This document shows, piece after piece, positions 22,782-33,948 of a stretch of 64,000 nt of DNA. The DNA lies in the NCBI GenBank assembly GCA_947561715.1, contig OX387201.1, positions 13,964,001 to 14,028,000 on the forward strand, given 5' to 3'. The stretch comes from Ascidia mentula (taxonomy: Eukaryota; Chordata; Ascidiacea; Phlebobranchia; Ascidiidae). Within the stretch, counting starts at the first letter, position 1; each line of letters opens with the position of its first letter. The position numbers were made by a program, and so were the translations under genes. A model generated the notes under the pieces. It saw only the letters and a list, made by a program, of their open reading frames with translations. It was not told the DNA's origin and ran no database searches.

Positions 22782-25700
22782 TCAGTGTTTCTCAGCGACC
22801 ATTGTCGCTGGGTCATCGTGTGGCAGGTGATCGTCTCCTCTCCCATCAACTGGTACGACCACACACAGCTTGTGAATGGGTCTTCGCACAATCGTTCCTC
22901 TCGATCGAATTCGAACACTGCGGACCACACCAAAGTCATCAGGATTGGTTGATTCAACGCGACCGATCGACCAAGAACGTCTGGGGGCAGCATCATCAAC
23001 CACAAGGACAACATCACCGACCTGGACATTTCTCTTCTCATGATGCCACTTCTGGCGAGCGATGATTGTACGCAAGTATTCCCGAGACCATCGTCTCCAA
23101 AATTGATCTGCAATATATTGGACCTTGCGCCAACCCCGGCGCGCGTAGCAGTCACGATCACTGGCGACGGTTGGAGGCATCCCTCCGGACGGATTTATCC
23201 TTAGCAAGTGATTAGGTGTCAATGTTGACTCACCAACGTCATCAAGTGTGACCGGAGTCGGGGGTCGCGAGTTGATAATTGATTCCGCTTCAAGCAGAAA
23301 CGTTTGCAGTTGATCATCGTTGAGGACTCGTTCGTTCGTCAGCAAGGAGAGGACGCGTCGAACAGACCGAATCATCCTTTCCCAGGCACCTCCCATGTGA
23401 CTTGCACCAGATGGGTTAAAGTGCCACTGAACTTCTTTCTTTTTGAAGAACTCTTCTATTTGGTTCTGGTTCCATTCACGTACGGCGTCACGAAGAACAC
23501 GCGCAGCACCCACAAAATTCGTGCCGTTATCGGAATAAATTTGCAGCACTTCGCCGCGACGAGCAATAAATCTGCGAAATGCATTTATAAAGGCATCGGT
23601 GCTTAGGTCATGTGCCACCTCGAGATGAATTGCTCTTGTAGTTAGGCATGTAAAGAGACAACCCCATCTCTTAACTTCGCAGCGCCTTTGCTTGACGACT
23701 AGAGGTCCGAAATAATCGACTCCTGTAAATGCAAAGGGAAATTCATTCATTTGCAGGCGAGCTGGCGGTAAATTGGACATAATTTGCCCTTCAGGCTTTG
23801 CGTTGCGACGCCGGCATACCAAACATGCGCGGAGAACACGTCGCACCGCCACTGCACCTTTAACGATCCAATAGCGTTGGTTCATCTGGGACAGAATGTG
23901 GTTCACGCCAGAATGTCCACACTCTGCATGGAAATGGGAAATTAGCAACTCAGTCAGGTACGAGTTGTGAGGCAAAATGGCAGGATGTCGGGCCTCAAAA
24001 GGAATAGGCGCCTTTTCCAGACGACCGCCAACCCTAAGCATTCCATCAATCATCACAGGATCCATACGAAAAACTGCCGATGACTTGCTTGGTTTCTTCA
24101 AGTTTCCATCTGGAGTAATTGCTATCATCCATTGTGAGAAATGACCTCGTTGCACATATTTCACCAACTCGGCTTCAGCCGTCTGCAGCTCATCAACTCT
24201 CAGGGCCGAGGAGCCAAATCTCGCGGTTCTCGCACTTCGCAGAACTGCCTTCAAACGCAAAAACCATGCAGTGGCACGTTTAAGTTGATACAACGAAGAA
24301 AATTTCGTTATTAAAACATCTGTGGGAGGACATTTCTCTACCACAGTAAACACACCACAAGGTTTCTTATCAAATACATTAACCTCAACCGGATCTGTAG
24401 CAGCGTCACCAAACATATTTGGCCAGCAGTCGGGCGTCTTCTTGAGAAACGATGGTCCGTCAAACCACAATTCACTCCTCACCAGGGCATCGGCTGAGAC
24501 TCCCCTCGAAGCCAAATCAGCAGGGTTTTCCGTCGTCGGAACATGTTTCCAGTTCTTCACGCAGGTATTCTTCTCGATCATTGCCAAACGACGAGAGACA
24601 AACAACGGAAATCTTCGTTTATCATTTTTAATGCTTTGCAGCACCACAGACGAATCCGTCCAAAATATAGAGGGACGCAGGTCCAAACACATTTCCTTTC
24701 TGACAATCAGTTCCACGTCCACAGCCAGAACAGCAGCCATCAATTCCAACCGTGGAATAGAATTTTCACCCTGGGGTGTTAGGCGACATTTACTCATAAC
24801 CAAGGTACAGGTCACTTCGCTTTCTTTATTTGTTGATCGGAGGTAGCACACAGCTCCGTAGGCTTCTTTGGATGCGTCAGCAAACACATGAAGTTGACTT
24901 CTTATCACATTGGCGCTGACACCAAATCCAAATGATCGTGGAATGCGCCTTTCCTGCAGGCTGTGTAAGCAGACTAACCACTTCTCCCATTTTCGTAAGT
25001 CCTTAGCAGGCATCTCTTCGTCCCATTCAATTTCTTGCTTGCACAAGCTCCTATAAATGAGCCGGGCTCGCAACACGACGGGGGTAACAAAACCCAATGG
25101 GTCGAATAGAGAATTCATAGTTGACAAGAGACCTCGGCGAGTGCGCGGCTTCATTGGCAACGAAACAGCAAACAGAAATGCGTCAGCATGAACATTCCAC
25201 TGTATACCAAGCACACGCTCCTGTAATTCAGCATCCAGTGGGCGCACCTGCAAAGCCATTGATAATTCATTTTCCGGTAAGCGATCAAGAATCTCCTTGC
25301 AGTTTGACAACCACTTGGTCAAGCGAAATCCACCCTTCTCAAGCAAGGAGCGCAGACCATCGACAAGCTGCAATCCAGTTTCAACGTCTGCTACCGATGT
25401 GAGGCAGTCATCGACGTAGAAATTACGTTCAACCGTAGAGGCAACAATGGGTTCAAATTCACTCCCAAAATCACTAGCAGTTTGACGTAAACAAAAGGTT
25501 GCGCAGCTTGGAGACGAAGTTGCCCCGAAGAGATGTACATTCATTCTGTGGGGCACAGGTTCACCTGACAGGTTCCCACCAGGCCACCAAAGGAAACGCA
25601 AACTGTCACGATCACGAGGGGCAACTCTCACTTGGTAAAACATGGCCTCAATGTCAGCTACCAAGGCAATTGGCGACTTGCGGAAACGCAACAAGACGCC

Positions 25701-28664
25701 AAGTAGACTGTTGACAAGATCAGGACCTTGCATCAACGTTTGGTTCAAAGACAGTCCACGGTATTGAGCTGCGCAATCATACACAACACGCAACTTACCA
25801 GGTTTGTGAGGGTTCACAACACCATGATGAGGTATGTACCACGTCCGATGTTTGGTAATCAGTTCCTCCTCTGGTATTTCTTCGGCAAATCCTTTGTCGA
25901 TTGTTGCTTGCATTTGCTCAGTGTACTTCTGATGCATTTTCTCGTCGTTGCTCAATCGACGTTTCAACGATTCCAATCTTTTGTTGGCCATCTTCAGATT
26001 GTTAGGCAAAACTTGGTGATCATGTCTCCACGGCAGTGGCAATTCAATGTATTGAACGGAGTCCTTCATCAATTGGTACGTCCTCCGATCTTCCCTGGAG
26101 AAAGGACTTCCAAACAATTCGTCTTCTTCTTTGGGGATCAGGTCACTCTCGTCGCTTAGAAACATGGTATGGGCGGTGTCCATGACGCAAGTAAAGTTGG
26201 CATCTGCAGCAGATTTGCGGACAGCCTCGAGCGATCGACCTAGCAAAGACCATCCAAGAGGCGTCTTCACAGCATCTGGGCATTCGTCGTTTCCAGGACG
26301 ACTGCACTGTACACGATGTGCCACAGGTACATTAGCACCAATCAACAATGTGACAGTTCCACCAGCAATGGAAGACAGTTGTAGACTCCTTATTGATGGG
26401 TGCATCTTCCGAGTTTTCCAGGTGGGAGACTTGTTCGGTTTCACAGGTATTTGTTCAACAACTACTACTTCTGGCAAGTTTATTTGCTCACCTCCATCAA
26501 GTGGTTCGACTGACACTGAAATTGCAATTGTGTCCAGTTTTTGCGGTGTCGTCATTGTGTTCAACAAAATTTGTTTGGGTCGTCCAGACGCACCTAATTT
26601 GTCTACCAACTTACGTTCACAAAACGTTGTGGTTGAACCCTGATCCAGAAAAGCGTACGTGGCAATGGAAGTGGTCCCATGGCGAACAACGACAGGTACA
26701 ACATTCAGGTACACACTAGACGCGTTGACACTTGCACTGTACTCGCGACTTCGGATCGTAGCACAAGCAGGATTGTCATTCTTTACCAATTCGGATACAG
26801 TAGGAGGGGCTGGGTAATGCAGCAATTTGTGGTGCGATTTACCATCGCATCCGTTGACAAAACAACTTTGACTGGAATCACAGTCACTAGCACGGTGGCC
26901 AGCCTTTAAACACTTAAAACACAAACCCATTGAACGCACGAACCTGCGTCGATCATTCCACGACATTTTCCTAAACTGGACACATGCGTCAAGAGAATGG
27001 CTCCCGTTGCACAACAAACACTTCATTGGCACGTGTGTTTTGTCCTTAATTTTCGGCGCAGAAGTCGCCACAGTGCTGTGCGCAATTGCCTTCGGCCGGC
27101 GGCTTCCTTTGTTGTCTTCCTTTGATGAATACAGCGCCTTACCAAAAATCGAGTTTGCAACCTTGCTTTTTAGTGCTACAAACTCTGCAAGAGTCGCAAA
27201 GGTAGCTCGTTTTTCAGTGTCATGCTCAATCTGTGCGGACATCGAAACCCAGTCCTTTCGCATGCTAAACGGGAGTTTCCTGATAACAGCCAACATGACA
27301 TCCATGGAATCAACACTAGAAGCATGTCTTATCTCACCATGTAGTGCCGTACAGCATTTGTCCAACAGCACAGATAATTTCATAAGACCATCGGGGTCGT
27401 TGTCCTTGACAACAGGAGCTGACATCAGCTGTTCTTCGCATCTTTGTGCGATAATGTGAGGTTGGCCATATTCGTTATACAAGGTTTGCCAGGCAAGCCT
27501 GTACCCTTCGGCTGGATCTTTCGCGTTAAAGCGTTCAATTTTTTCCCTAATATGGGGTTTACAGTGCTGTACCAAATACAACAGCCGCATCTCATCATTG
27601 TGGGCCTTCTTAGCAATGTAGGTATCAAACTGTCGTACGAATAGCCAGTAATTTAGTGAATCACCATCAAATTTGGTTACTTCAGGACTCGGCAAGTTCA
27701 CATGGTATGCGTCCTGATACGTCTTTGGTAGTGGCGAGATATTTTGGGGACTAGGGCAACATCTATTTGCGTCTGCACGAGGGATTTCACCAAACGTACC
27801 AGTCCTATGCTTCTCGATGCGTGGTGCGGGCACGTTCACGGGCGCTTCCACGTGTTGCGCATTTGACCTAATTTGTGGACACGAGCCCCGTACAGCATTT
27901 GACGGCAACTGTGAGCTCGTATGTTGAAAAACATTTGACAGTAATCGTGGGCGAGGGATAGAAATTGAACTACCTTTTGTAACAGACGCCAGGCTTGAAT
28001 TACCGATAGACTCTTCCTCCCATGCCTCCACTTCAGCTTCAGCGAGTTGCAAATCGTGGCGCATTTGCGCAGCGTGCTTCTCCGCTTCTTCGCTGATGCG
28101 CCGGGCTTCATTCTCCGCCTCACGTCGAATTCGTTCCGCCTCTAGCTCGGCCGTACGACGTGCACGATCTGCTTCCAGCTCTGCCGCACGACGTAGTCTA
28201 TCTGCTTCTTCTGAGGCCCTTCGTACATTTTCGGCTTCTTGAGCACTTGCGAATTTCGCAAGCTTTAGTTTCACCTTACTGCGTCGAATTTCACTTCGTA
28301 TAGAACTCGAGGTTGAATTTCTACTCGAGTGAACAGACAACGCGTCGGCTGGTGACAATGGTAGGGGAACGGATCTAGGCTGCGGATCATGCAGCTTCAA
28401 TATCCACGTTGCGACCCTTTTATCAAATTCTTGTTTGTCTCGGCAATAATCTCGCTCACGCGAGATTATCTCAGGTAGTTTATCACTATCCGACATATTT
28501 GAGTGAAGTTCAATTAGCTTATCAAAGTTTGCATTTACTTGGGGCAGGAACTCACGTAGCGCTGAAAGATCTTGCGGCATTTTCATAAGACTCTCTGCGC
28601 AAGCGTAGCTATCTTGTAGAGCCTTTAAAGCCTCTACTATTTCGTTTTCTTGATCTTCCGTCAT
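22782..28664 (-). CDS. BEL/Pao Gag-Pol polyprotein (1,960 residues)
   Basis: Domain order fits the BEL/Pao family. The Gag part has an Arg/Glu-rich coiled coil (about 135-220), a DUF1759-like region and a CCHC-type zinc knuckle region with CFKCLKAGH. An aspartic protease region follows (LDQGSTTTF), then a reverse transcriptase with ALVADIEAMF and the YVDD catalytic motif, and an RNase H region (HVFADASKEAYGA). The integrase has an HHCC zinc-binding N-terminus, DYFGPL and SDNGTNFVGA in its catalytic core, and a C-terminal DUF5641-like domain. The products would make particles, copy the RNA and integrate the DNA. The frame looks whole. The start codon lies about 95 bp inside the 5' LTR boundary. 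Confidence 0.93.
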   Translation of the reverse strand: MTEDQENEIVEALKALQDSYACAESLMKMPQDLSALREFLPQVNANFDKLIELHSNMSDSDKLPEIISRERDYCRDKQEFDKRVATWILKLHDPQPRSVPLPLSPADALSVHSSRNSTSSSIRSEIRRSKVKLKLAKFASAQEAENVRRASEEADRLRRAAELEADRARRTAELEAERIRREAENEARRISEEAEKHAAQMRHDLQLAEAEVEAWEEESIGNSSLASVTKGSSISIPRPRLLSNVFQHTSSQLPSNAVRGSCPQIRSNAQHVEAPVNVPAPRIEKHRTGTFGEIPRADANRCCPSPQNISPLPKTYQDAYHVNLPSPEVTKFDGDSLNYWLFVRQFDTYIAKKAHNDEMRLLYLVQHCKPHIREKIERFNAKDPAEGYRLAWQTLYNEYGQPHIIAQRCEEQLMSAPVVKDNDPDGLMKLSVLLDKCCTALHGEIRHASSVDSMDVMLAVIRKLPFSMRKDWVSMSAQIEHDTEKRATFATLAEFVALKSKVANSIFGKALYSSKEDNKGSRRPKAIAHSTVATSAPKIKDKTHVPMKCLLCNGSHSLDACVQFRKMSWNDRRRFVRSMGLCFKCLKAGHRASDCDSSQSCFVNGCDGKSHHKLLHYPAPPTVSELVKNDNPACATIRSREYSASVNASSVYLNVVPVVVRHGTTSIATYAFLDQGSTTTFCERKLVDKLGASGRPKQILLNTMTTPQKLDTIAISVSVEPLDGGEQINLPEVVVVEQIPVKPNKSPTWKTRKMHPSIRSLQLSSIAGGTVTLLIGANVPVAHRVQCSRPGNDECPDAVKTPLGWSLLGRSLEAVRKSAADANFTCVMDTAHTMFLSDESDLIPKEEDELFGSPFSREDRRTYQLMKDSVQYIELPLPWRHDHQVLPNNLKMANKRLESLKRRLSNDEKMHQKYTEQMQATIDKGFAEEIPEEELITKHRTWYIPHHGVVNPHKPGKLRVVYDCAAQYRGLSLNQTLMQGPDLVNSLLGVLLRFRKSPIALVADIEAMFYQVRVAPRDRDSLRFLWWPGGNLSGEPVPHRMNVHLFGATSSPSCATFCLRQTASDFGSEFEPIVASTVERNFYVDDCLTSVADVETGLQLVDGLRSLLEKGGFRLTKWLSNCKEILDRLPENELSMALQVRPLDAELQERVLGIQWNVHADAFLFAVSLPMKPRTRRGLLSTMNSLFDPLGFVTPVVLRARLIYRSLCKQEIEWDEEMPAKDLRKWEKWLVCLHSLQERRIPRSFGFGVSANVIRSQLHVFADASKEAYGAVCYLRSTNKESEVTCTLVMSKCRLTPQGENSIPRLELMAAVLAVDVELIVRKEMCLDLRPSIFWTDSSVVLQSIKNDKRRFPLFVSRRLAMIEKNTCVKNWKHVPTTENPADLASRGVSADALVRSELWFDGPSFLKKTPDCWPNMFGDAATDPVEVNVFDKKPCGVFTVVEKCPPTDVLITKFSSLYQLKRATAWFLRLKAVLRSARTARFGSSALRVDELQTAEAELVKYVQRGHFSQWMIAITPDGNLKKPSKSSAVFRMDPVMIDGMLRVGGRLEKAPIPFEARHPAILPHNSYLTELLISHFHAECGHSGVNHILSQMNQRYWIVKGAVAVRRVLRACLVCRRRNAKPEGQIMSNLPPARLQMNEFPFAFTGVDYFGPLVVKQRRCEVKRWGCLFTCLTTRAIHLEVAHDLSTDAFINAFRRFIARRGEVLQIYSDNGTNFVGAARVLRDAVREWNQNQIEEFFKKKEVQWHFNPSGASHMGGAWERMIRSVRRVLSLLTNERVLNDDQLQTFLLEAESIINSRPPTPVTLDDVGESTLTPNHLLRINPSGGMPPTVASDRDCYARRGWRKVQYIADQFWRRWSREYLRTIIARQKWHHEKRNVQVGDVVLVVDDAAPRRSWSIGRVESTNPDDFGVVRSVRIRSRGTIVRRPIHKLCVVVPVDGRGDDHLPHDDPATMVAEKH

Positions 28665-28759
28665 ACGGTTTACTTGAGATGCAATTTCACGGCAATGTCC
28701 GTGGTGACCAAATCAATCGTCGATCCTTCGCTTGTTGACGATTCCTAGTTTGTTAACGA

Positions 28760-29148
28760 TGTAACACGACCAGCTAGCCTTGTCACAGGGGTTTGACCGC
28801 ACCGTCAGGAAAGAACAGTATTCTTTTATTCTGCCGCACAGTTAACAAACTGTGACACGTTCACAATACAAGATGCACAAGGACCGACTTCGAATAGCAT
28901 TCGGTTGCACCAGGTGAATTTACGTTATGCAGTCACTATTTAAGTTATCAACTTAAGTCAATTCACTGCAATTCACAACAGATATTTAATCACCAAAACA
29001 GTTTAATGCACGCGGACAAGTTCAACACGTGGCAAACATTAAGACTGCTGGCACTAGCCTTGCATCATACAGTTGGTAGGGGCATTATGACGTTTCCATT
29101 GTTGTGAAATTTCCTCACATGGAAAGTTACGCGCACAGAAATCTTACA
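28760..29148 (-). repeat. 5' LTR of the BEL/Pao element
   Basis: 389 bp, apparently identical to the other LTR. In element sense it should carry the promoter. I could not assign a tRNA primer-binding site with confidence in the short stretch before the start codon. Confidence 0.93.
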
Positions 29149-29153
29149 GGCAG

Positions 29154-30263
29154 ACTAGTTATCTGTCTGGTTCGTTTAAACAGCGCCGAACCGGGGTCCG
29201 CAGACAGTAGTCGGGCGTGAGACTATGTCCACTCTGGCTGTAAAATGGAACGAAGCCAGGTCTAAAACCTTCCCCGAGAAGCGAATTCACACAGATTTTT
29301 AAGCTTTTGATTGGTTTATTGGGTTGAATTTAAGCTTGCGCTGCGTTGTCGAGCGGTGCTTTGTTTACGCTTATTTGGTCCATTCGAAGCACCACACAAT
29401 GCGTTTCGAATTGGGCTATCAGCTTCGTAACAGAACCAATGATAACGAGGGTAAGTGCAAGCATTTCGTAATAGAACAGCGTAAAGAAAAGCCCCTAGCG
29501 AAAAAAGGGTAAGGGAAAAAAAAAACTCTCAGTAAGCGAATAGAGGCTGCATAGCGTGATGAAGACCAAAATGATGGCACGCAACCCAAATATTCCTTGC
29601 GAAGTTCAAGTCAACAAAATCAACGAATTGCAGCAGTAATATAAACTTAAAACACAGACTTAAAACATAACTCCAATTTAAATAATGTTTTTTTTTAGCA
29701 GAGTGACATGGATATTGAGCCATTGCTTCGTGACAATCCACGACGATTTGTCATCTTTTCCATTTAATATCATGATATATGGATAATGTACAAGAAAGCA
29801 GAGGCTTCCTTTTGGACAGTGGAAGAGGTACAATACCCTGGCTTGCTTGCAGCAAGATACTTATATTAAATTGAGTCTGTAAAAGTGTGTATATTTACTT
29901 TTGCCACAAACTTGCACTTACCACCACTTTTTCAGGAGAACCAAACTTGATATTCTCCTACAATAATTTTCTGTATTCAATAGGTGGATTTGTCGTAAGA
30001 CATCATACACTGGGAAGGTTATGTAGGAAATTTCATTTCCCATGTTCTTTCTTTGCTGATTCTATTTGTATAACACAGGATTAGACAAATAGAGCGTACA
30101 CACTGCTGAAACAAATACTGCTGTTTTTCTGTTCAGCGACATTGAAGGACTCTCTACAAAAGTTAAGTACACTGACATTACTAACTTTTATTCTTATTGT
30201 TGTTATATTAAATCTATTTACACTGTTTTCTGCTAACCTATTATCTGTAATAATAGACTAACT
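29154..30263. other. Non-coding DNA between the BEL/Pao element and the LINE remnant
   Basis: No open frame resembles a known protein and no repeat shared with the rest of the window was recognised here. Confidence 0.4.
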
Positions 30264-30806
30264 GTGCATAAGAAAGACAAGGAGCAATTCGCTATCCCTG
30301 ACCCCATCGACTCACTGACGCATGAAGTACGGGAGAGCAAGAACTCCACTGAAAACACCCTGAAAGAGCTATTGCTGGAGAAGAGAGAGACGCCGGAGAG
30401 CAAGCATCTTTCTCTAAGAGAAGTTTGAAGAGATGAAGAAAAAGCTCTCCACAAACGAAGTGGTGATTCATCCACTCCAATCTGAGAATAGGGAGTTAAA
30501 GAAGGCTGTAAGTGTAAAGGAACTCCAGATAAGCTCCGGTTCAAATTAGATTTTTTTTCTTTAATGATTTAGAGCAGTACGTTCGTTGGCCATGCCTGTA
30601 GTTTAAAGGCCTTCCTCATTCAGATGAGGAGAGCACCAAAGACCTGGTCATCTCTGTTGCGAGGAAGCTCGATGTCACTGTTACTAAACATAACATCAGC
30701 ATATTCCATCGACTGCGAAGACCATCAAAACAACACCCAAGGCCAGTGATTATTGCTAAATTTATAAATAGGAAACTGCGGGATGACATTACTTCAACAG
30801 GTAAGT
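30264..30806 (+). mobile_element. LINE ORF1-like remnant (coiled coil plus RNA-binding domain)
   Basis: The first part is rich in heptad-like Glu/Lys/Leu words (ENTLKELLLEKRE; in another frame, SENRELKKAV), typical of the coiled coil of LINE ORF1 proteins. About 30,604-30,800 reads FKGLPHSDEES, then ARKLDVTVTKHNI, FHRLRRP and IIAKFINRKLRDDI, which resembles the RNA-binding and C-terminal region of ORF1p in L1-like and related LINEs. A TAG lies just before FKGLPHS and the coiled-coil part changes frame, so it is dead. It ends in ACAG/GTAAGT, a perfect splice-donor context, exactly where similarity to the GTPase begins. No reverse transcriptase is nearby. Confidence 0.6.
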
Positions 30807-30807
30807 A

Positions 30808-32433
30808 ATTAACAAAGTAATTTGGAAGCATTAGCCGGCAAAAAACTGCTGTAACTTGCAAGAAATCTGGCGGAGAAAATTATTTCACCAAAATGAATTT
30901 TCGCACCGAAAAGCACTTTCAAAGAAACGAAAAAAACATTTGAGTTTTGTAATTTAAATCTCAATTGATCTGTTTGCAGGACTATGCTGATTATCACATG
31001 AAACTTAAAGTGTCAATGTGCTTTGCTCTTTACAAAAAACAAATGATAGATGTAAGTATACAAAGGCTGTTTCTTTCATGTACCCAAAATGCTTAAAACA
31101 CTGCAGCGGTATGGCAAAATGTTAGTTAGTTGTTTTGTAAAAAATCTTGAGGAAAGTGTTACTCTAACATAAGAAACTGCAGCAAATATTTGCCCTAACA
31201 TTAAATACTGTTTTACCTATATTTCTGAGGACAAAGATACTGGCCCATACATTAAATTATATTTTACTGATAATTCTGAGGGCAAATATACTGGCGAAAC
31301 TTTCTAAATAAATGAAACATTTGAATGTTTTCTGCAGTACGGAACAGTTTGTTTGTCTTCAGAAATACTGCTTGAATAACATAAAATATTTCTAATGAAC
31401 AGTAAAACTTTTCGTAGTTTAAAAAAAGGAAAGGCAAGTCTTTGAAGTTACAACACGAATGTGCTGATGAAGAAGCAAAGCAAATGATTTGTTCACTAAC
31501 CATGATTTATACATTGGTTTGTTAGAAGAACAAATTTCAACAGAATTTGAGGTAAATTATTTACAAATGTAAGACATCCAGAAGTTATCGTTAATTTGTT
31601 GGTCATGTTAATCGTTGCGAGTAAACAACATGACCTTTTAGCTGCAAATATGCTGCTGACCATGGCTATGTCATTCGTTTCAAACAATATAATGAGTTTA
31701 TCATCATTGCTTATTTGACTGTGTTGGCAGTGCCCAGTAAGGGGGCAATTACGTTTTATGTGTCTAATGAAAAAATAATATTTAACAATGCATTTCTTAC
31801 TGTTTAAAAGGTGATGAATGGTTTGCATGTTGTCAAAAAATATAAGGAAGAATGGAAACAAAAAGTGGAGAAGGTTCGTAACATGTGAAGCAATTAACTG
31901 TTTATAACGCAATTTATTTCAACAAATTGAGGTACTTTCATTTATAGACGGGCAATCTGCTCAATACGAAAGTAAAGGAATGTTTTCTAGAGGAGGGAAG
32001 ACGCTACGGAAAGAAATATTCAGAGATATTAAAAACCCAAATGCTCAACAACAGGTTTTTGAACGGGTAAAGGAGCGAAATGTACATTTCGGAAAGACAA
32101 CGCACAAAAAGAAACAAACGAGGCATTACATGCATTGCAGCAGCCGCTGTTGAGTTTTCCATTGTGGCTGTCGTTGCAAGTGGTTCAGTTGCAGTTGGTG
32201 GCACAGGTGGTCTGGTGGTTTTACAAGTATCATGACCGAGGGTTTCCCATTCCCTGACAATGAGGAACCTCCCGATTTAGAGGAATCTACATCTGATGGT
32301 TCTGACAACAACACCAACGGTGAGAAGGAGGCCATGGATTCAAATGATAGCCAGGAGGATACAACGAAAGTTGAAGACGAGTTTCTGCTTAGATACGATA
32401 GCAAGTCGAGGATATGCTTCTCATGTTTAAATG
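30808..32433 (+). pseudogene. Atlastin-like GTPase copy C, 3' half only
   Basis: Contains homologues of gene B exon 7 (partial, about 30,811-30,911), exon 8 (30,980-31,051, intact), exon 9 (about 31,420-31,551), exon 10 (31,811-31,873, intact) and exon 11 (about 31,949-32,433), with introns kept, so it is a genomic duplicate and not a retrocopy. Exons 1-6, including the whole G domain, are absent. Exon 7 has in-frame stops (for example LL*LARNLAEK), exon 9 has a 10-bp deletion after AAGCAAATG, and exon 11 has a 1-bp deletion near GGAAGACGCTAC and a shortened hydrophobic segment. The stop context ATGTTTAAATGA is kept. It cannot make a GTPase. Confidence 0.85.
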
Positions 32434-33948
32434 AACACTCTAACTGTTTGCTTCGGTCGTGGCAGAGACGTTCGGTTCTTCTTGTGAAAAACCCATAATG
32501 TCATTGAGCATCGGTGTGTCCTTTATTAAATGTTTACTGAGCGTTAGTCTTTGGACAATTCTTCCTTTCAGAACTCCAAAACCGCCTCGCCCCTTCTCCA
32601 GTGTATGTATAAAGTGTCTGAATTTTTTGTGTAACTCTCTTCTTCGCTTAGCTTTAACACTTCAAGTTATAGTCCACTGTACTCGTATATCGAATGTGTA
32701 GTTATTATTACGTGTGCATAATTCGTCAACTGATTAATCATGATAAATAAAATAGTAGCTTAGTTTTTACATCAGAATTTTAATTAAAGTCAGGTTGGGT
32801 AACACAACATAAGAAACGTTCGAAATAGAGTTAGGTATAAATACCGCCTGTAAAGTTATACCATAAAATGTATATTTTTTGCTTTCATTGTTCAGATATA
32901 CCTAATGCAGCTACAGTGGTTCACCGCAGTAGACACAACACACGAACACCGAACCGTCATTGCCGATGCTTATTCGTCGCACAAACCCTTTTTCTCATGG
33001 CAGCACTTTATGTCGCGCACCAATTGCTCTATATCAGAGGTTTTGATTTAAAGCCATGTACATTACTTCACTGTTCTGCGTTGAAGGGTTACGAAAGGTT
33101 GGCAATAAATGTACAACCTGTCAGACTTTAATGTGCTTTAGTTCAAGGAAATATTACCTTGCATTTCCCAGCATCTGGCTTGCTGGTGTGAAATTGCAAA
33201 TATCCAATGTCCCAACATAGTAAACTTCATTAATAGCTTGCTTGACGACCTACCATGCAGGTAATATATGTCTGTTAAATTTTGTTGGTCAATCTTTTTC
33301 GATTTGTCATCTAAGCGAGAAAAAGCATGCACCCAAAAATTAACATTGTTATATTACTTGGGTGACCAAGTAAGAAATAAAGTTTGGTGTAAACATCGAT
33401 GTAAATTAATTTACTAGCACTGAATATCTGTTTTTGGTTTACAGTGTTCAGATACACATTACACGGCTACGGAGGAAACTATTCAGTTGTGACGCTTTTT
33501 GCTCAACTGATTTTAAACAAGAAGGATTTCTGCAGAGTCTCGGTTGTGCAACGTTCGTGAACTTCATTGTTCAAACTAGCACGCAGAGTAACCGTGGGTT
33601 TGACTAAGCACTGCACTTTCATGCTCCTTTTGCTGAAAGTCAATAAGGAAAAGGTTATGAAAGTCAATAACGAAAGGTTTGCGGGAAGAAGAAGATAGTG
33701 TGTGGATACAATCAGGTTAAATAAATGTGAAAAATTTCGAAGGGAAGCAGTGAGTTTAGTTAAAATTTAAATAATTTTTTTTATTTATTTTATAGTGCGA
33801 CTAATATTATTTGTAATCATGTGGTACACAAGCAAGTGTTTGTGCAAACTTTGATAATGTTGGTTTTCAATCCACACACCACAGGTTAACTGGAAATCTT
33901 TGTCGTTTGTATTATTATTAACATTTATAATAATATATGATTAATGAG
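32434..33948. other. Non-coding DNA
   Basis: No gene recognised; open frames at 32,459-32,701 and 32,868-33,131 show no family features. About 33,530-33,630 is an inverted copy of about 10,083-10,190 (shared GGGTTTGACTAAGCACTG and CGGTTGTGCAACGTTCGTGA). Confidence 0.45.

Larger units (their letters stand above)
22308..29153 (-). mobile_element. BEL/Pao LTR retrotransposon, whole-looking, recent
   Basis: LTRs of 389 bp lie at 22,313-22,701 and 28,760-29,148. Read side by side I saw no difference between them, which means a recent insertion. The target duplication is GGCAG (22,308-22,312 and 29,149-29,153). The element runs on the minus strand, so its 5' LTR is the right-hand one. A polypurine tract (G run) sits just inside the 3' LTR at about 22,702-22,714. 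The interior is one long gag-pol frame with no break seen. LTRs begin TGTAAG and end TTACA in element sense. There is no envelope gene. Confidence 0.95.

Noticed and set aside
23304-27644. Plus-strand frames of 60-174 codons
   Set aside because: They are shadows of the minus-strand BEL/Pao polyprotein frame.
30233-30861. Minus-strand frames opposite the LINE remnant
   Set aside because: They are antisense to a recognisable plus-strand ORF1-like sequence and have no features of their own.
32459-33131. Two short plus-strand frames (80 and 87 codons) as genes
   Set aside because: No motifs, no splice context and AT-rich composition; kept as non-coding.
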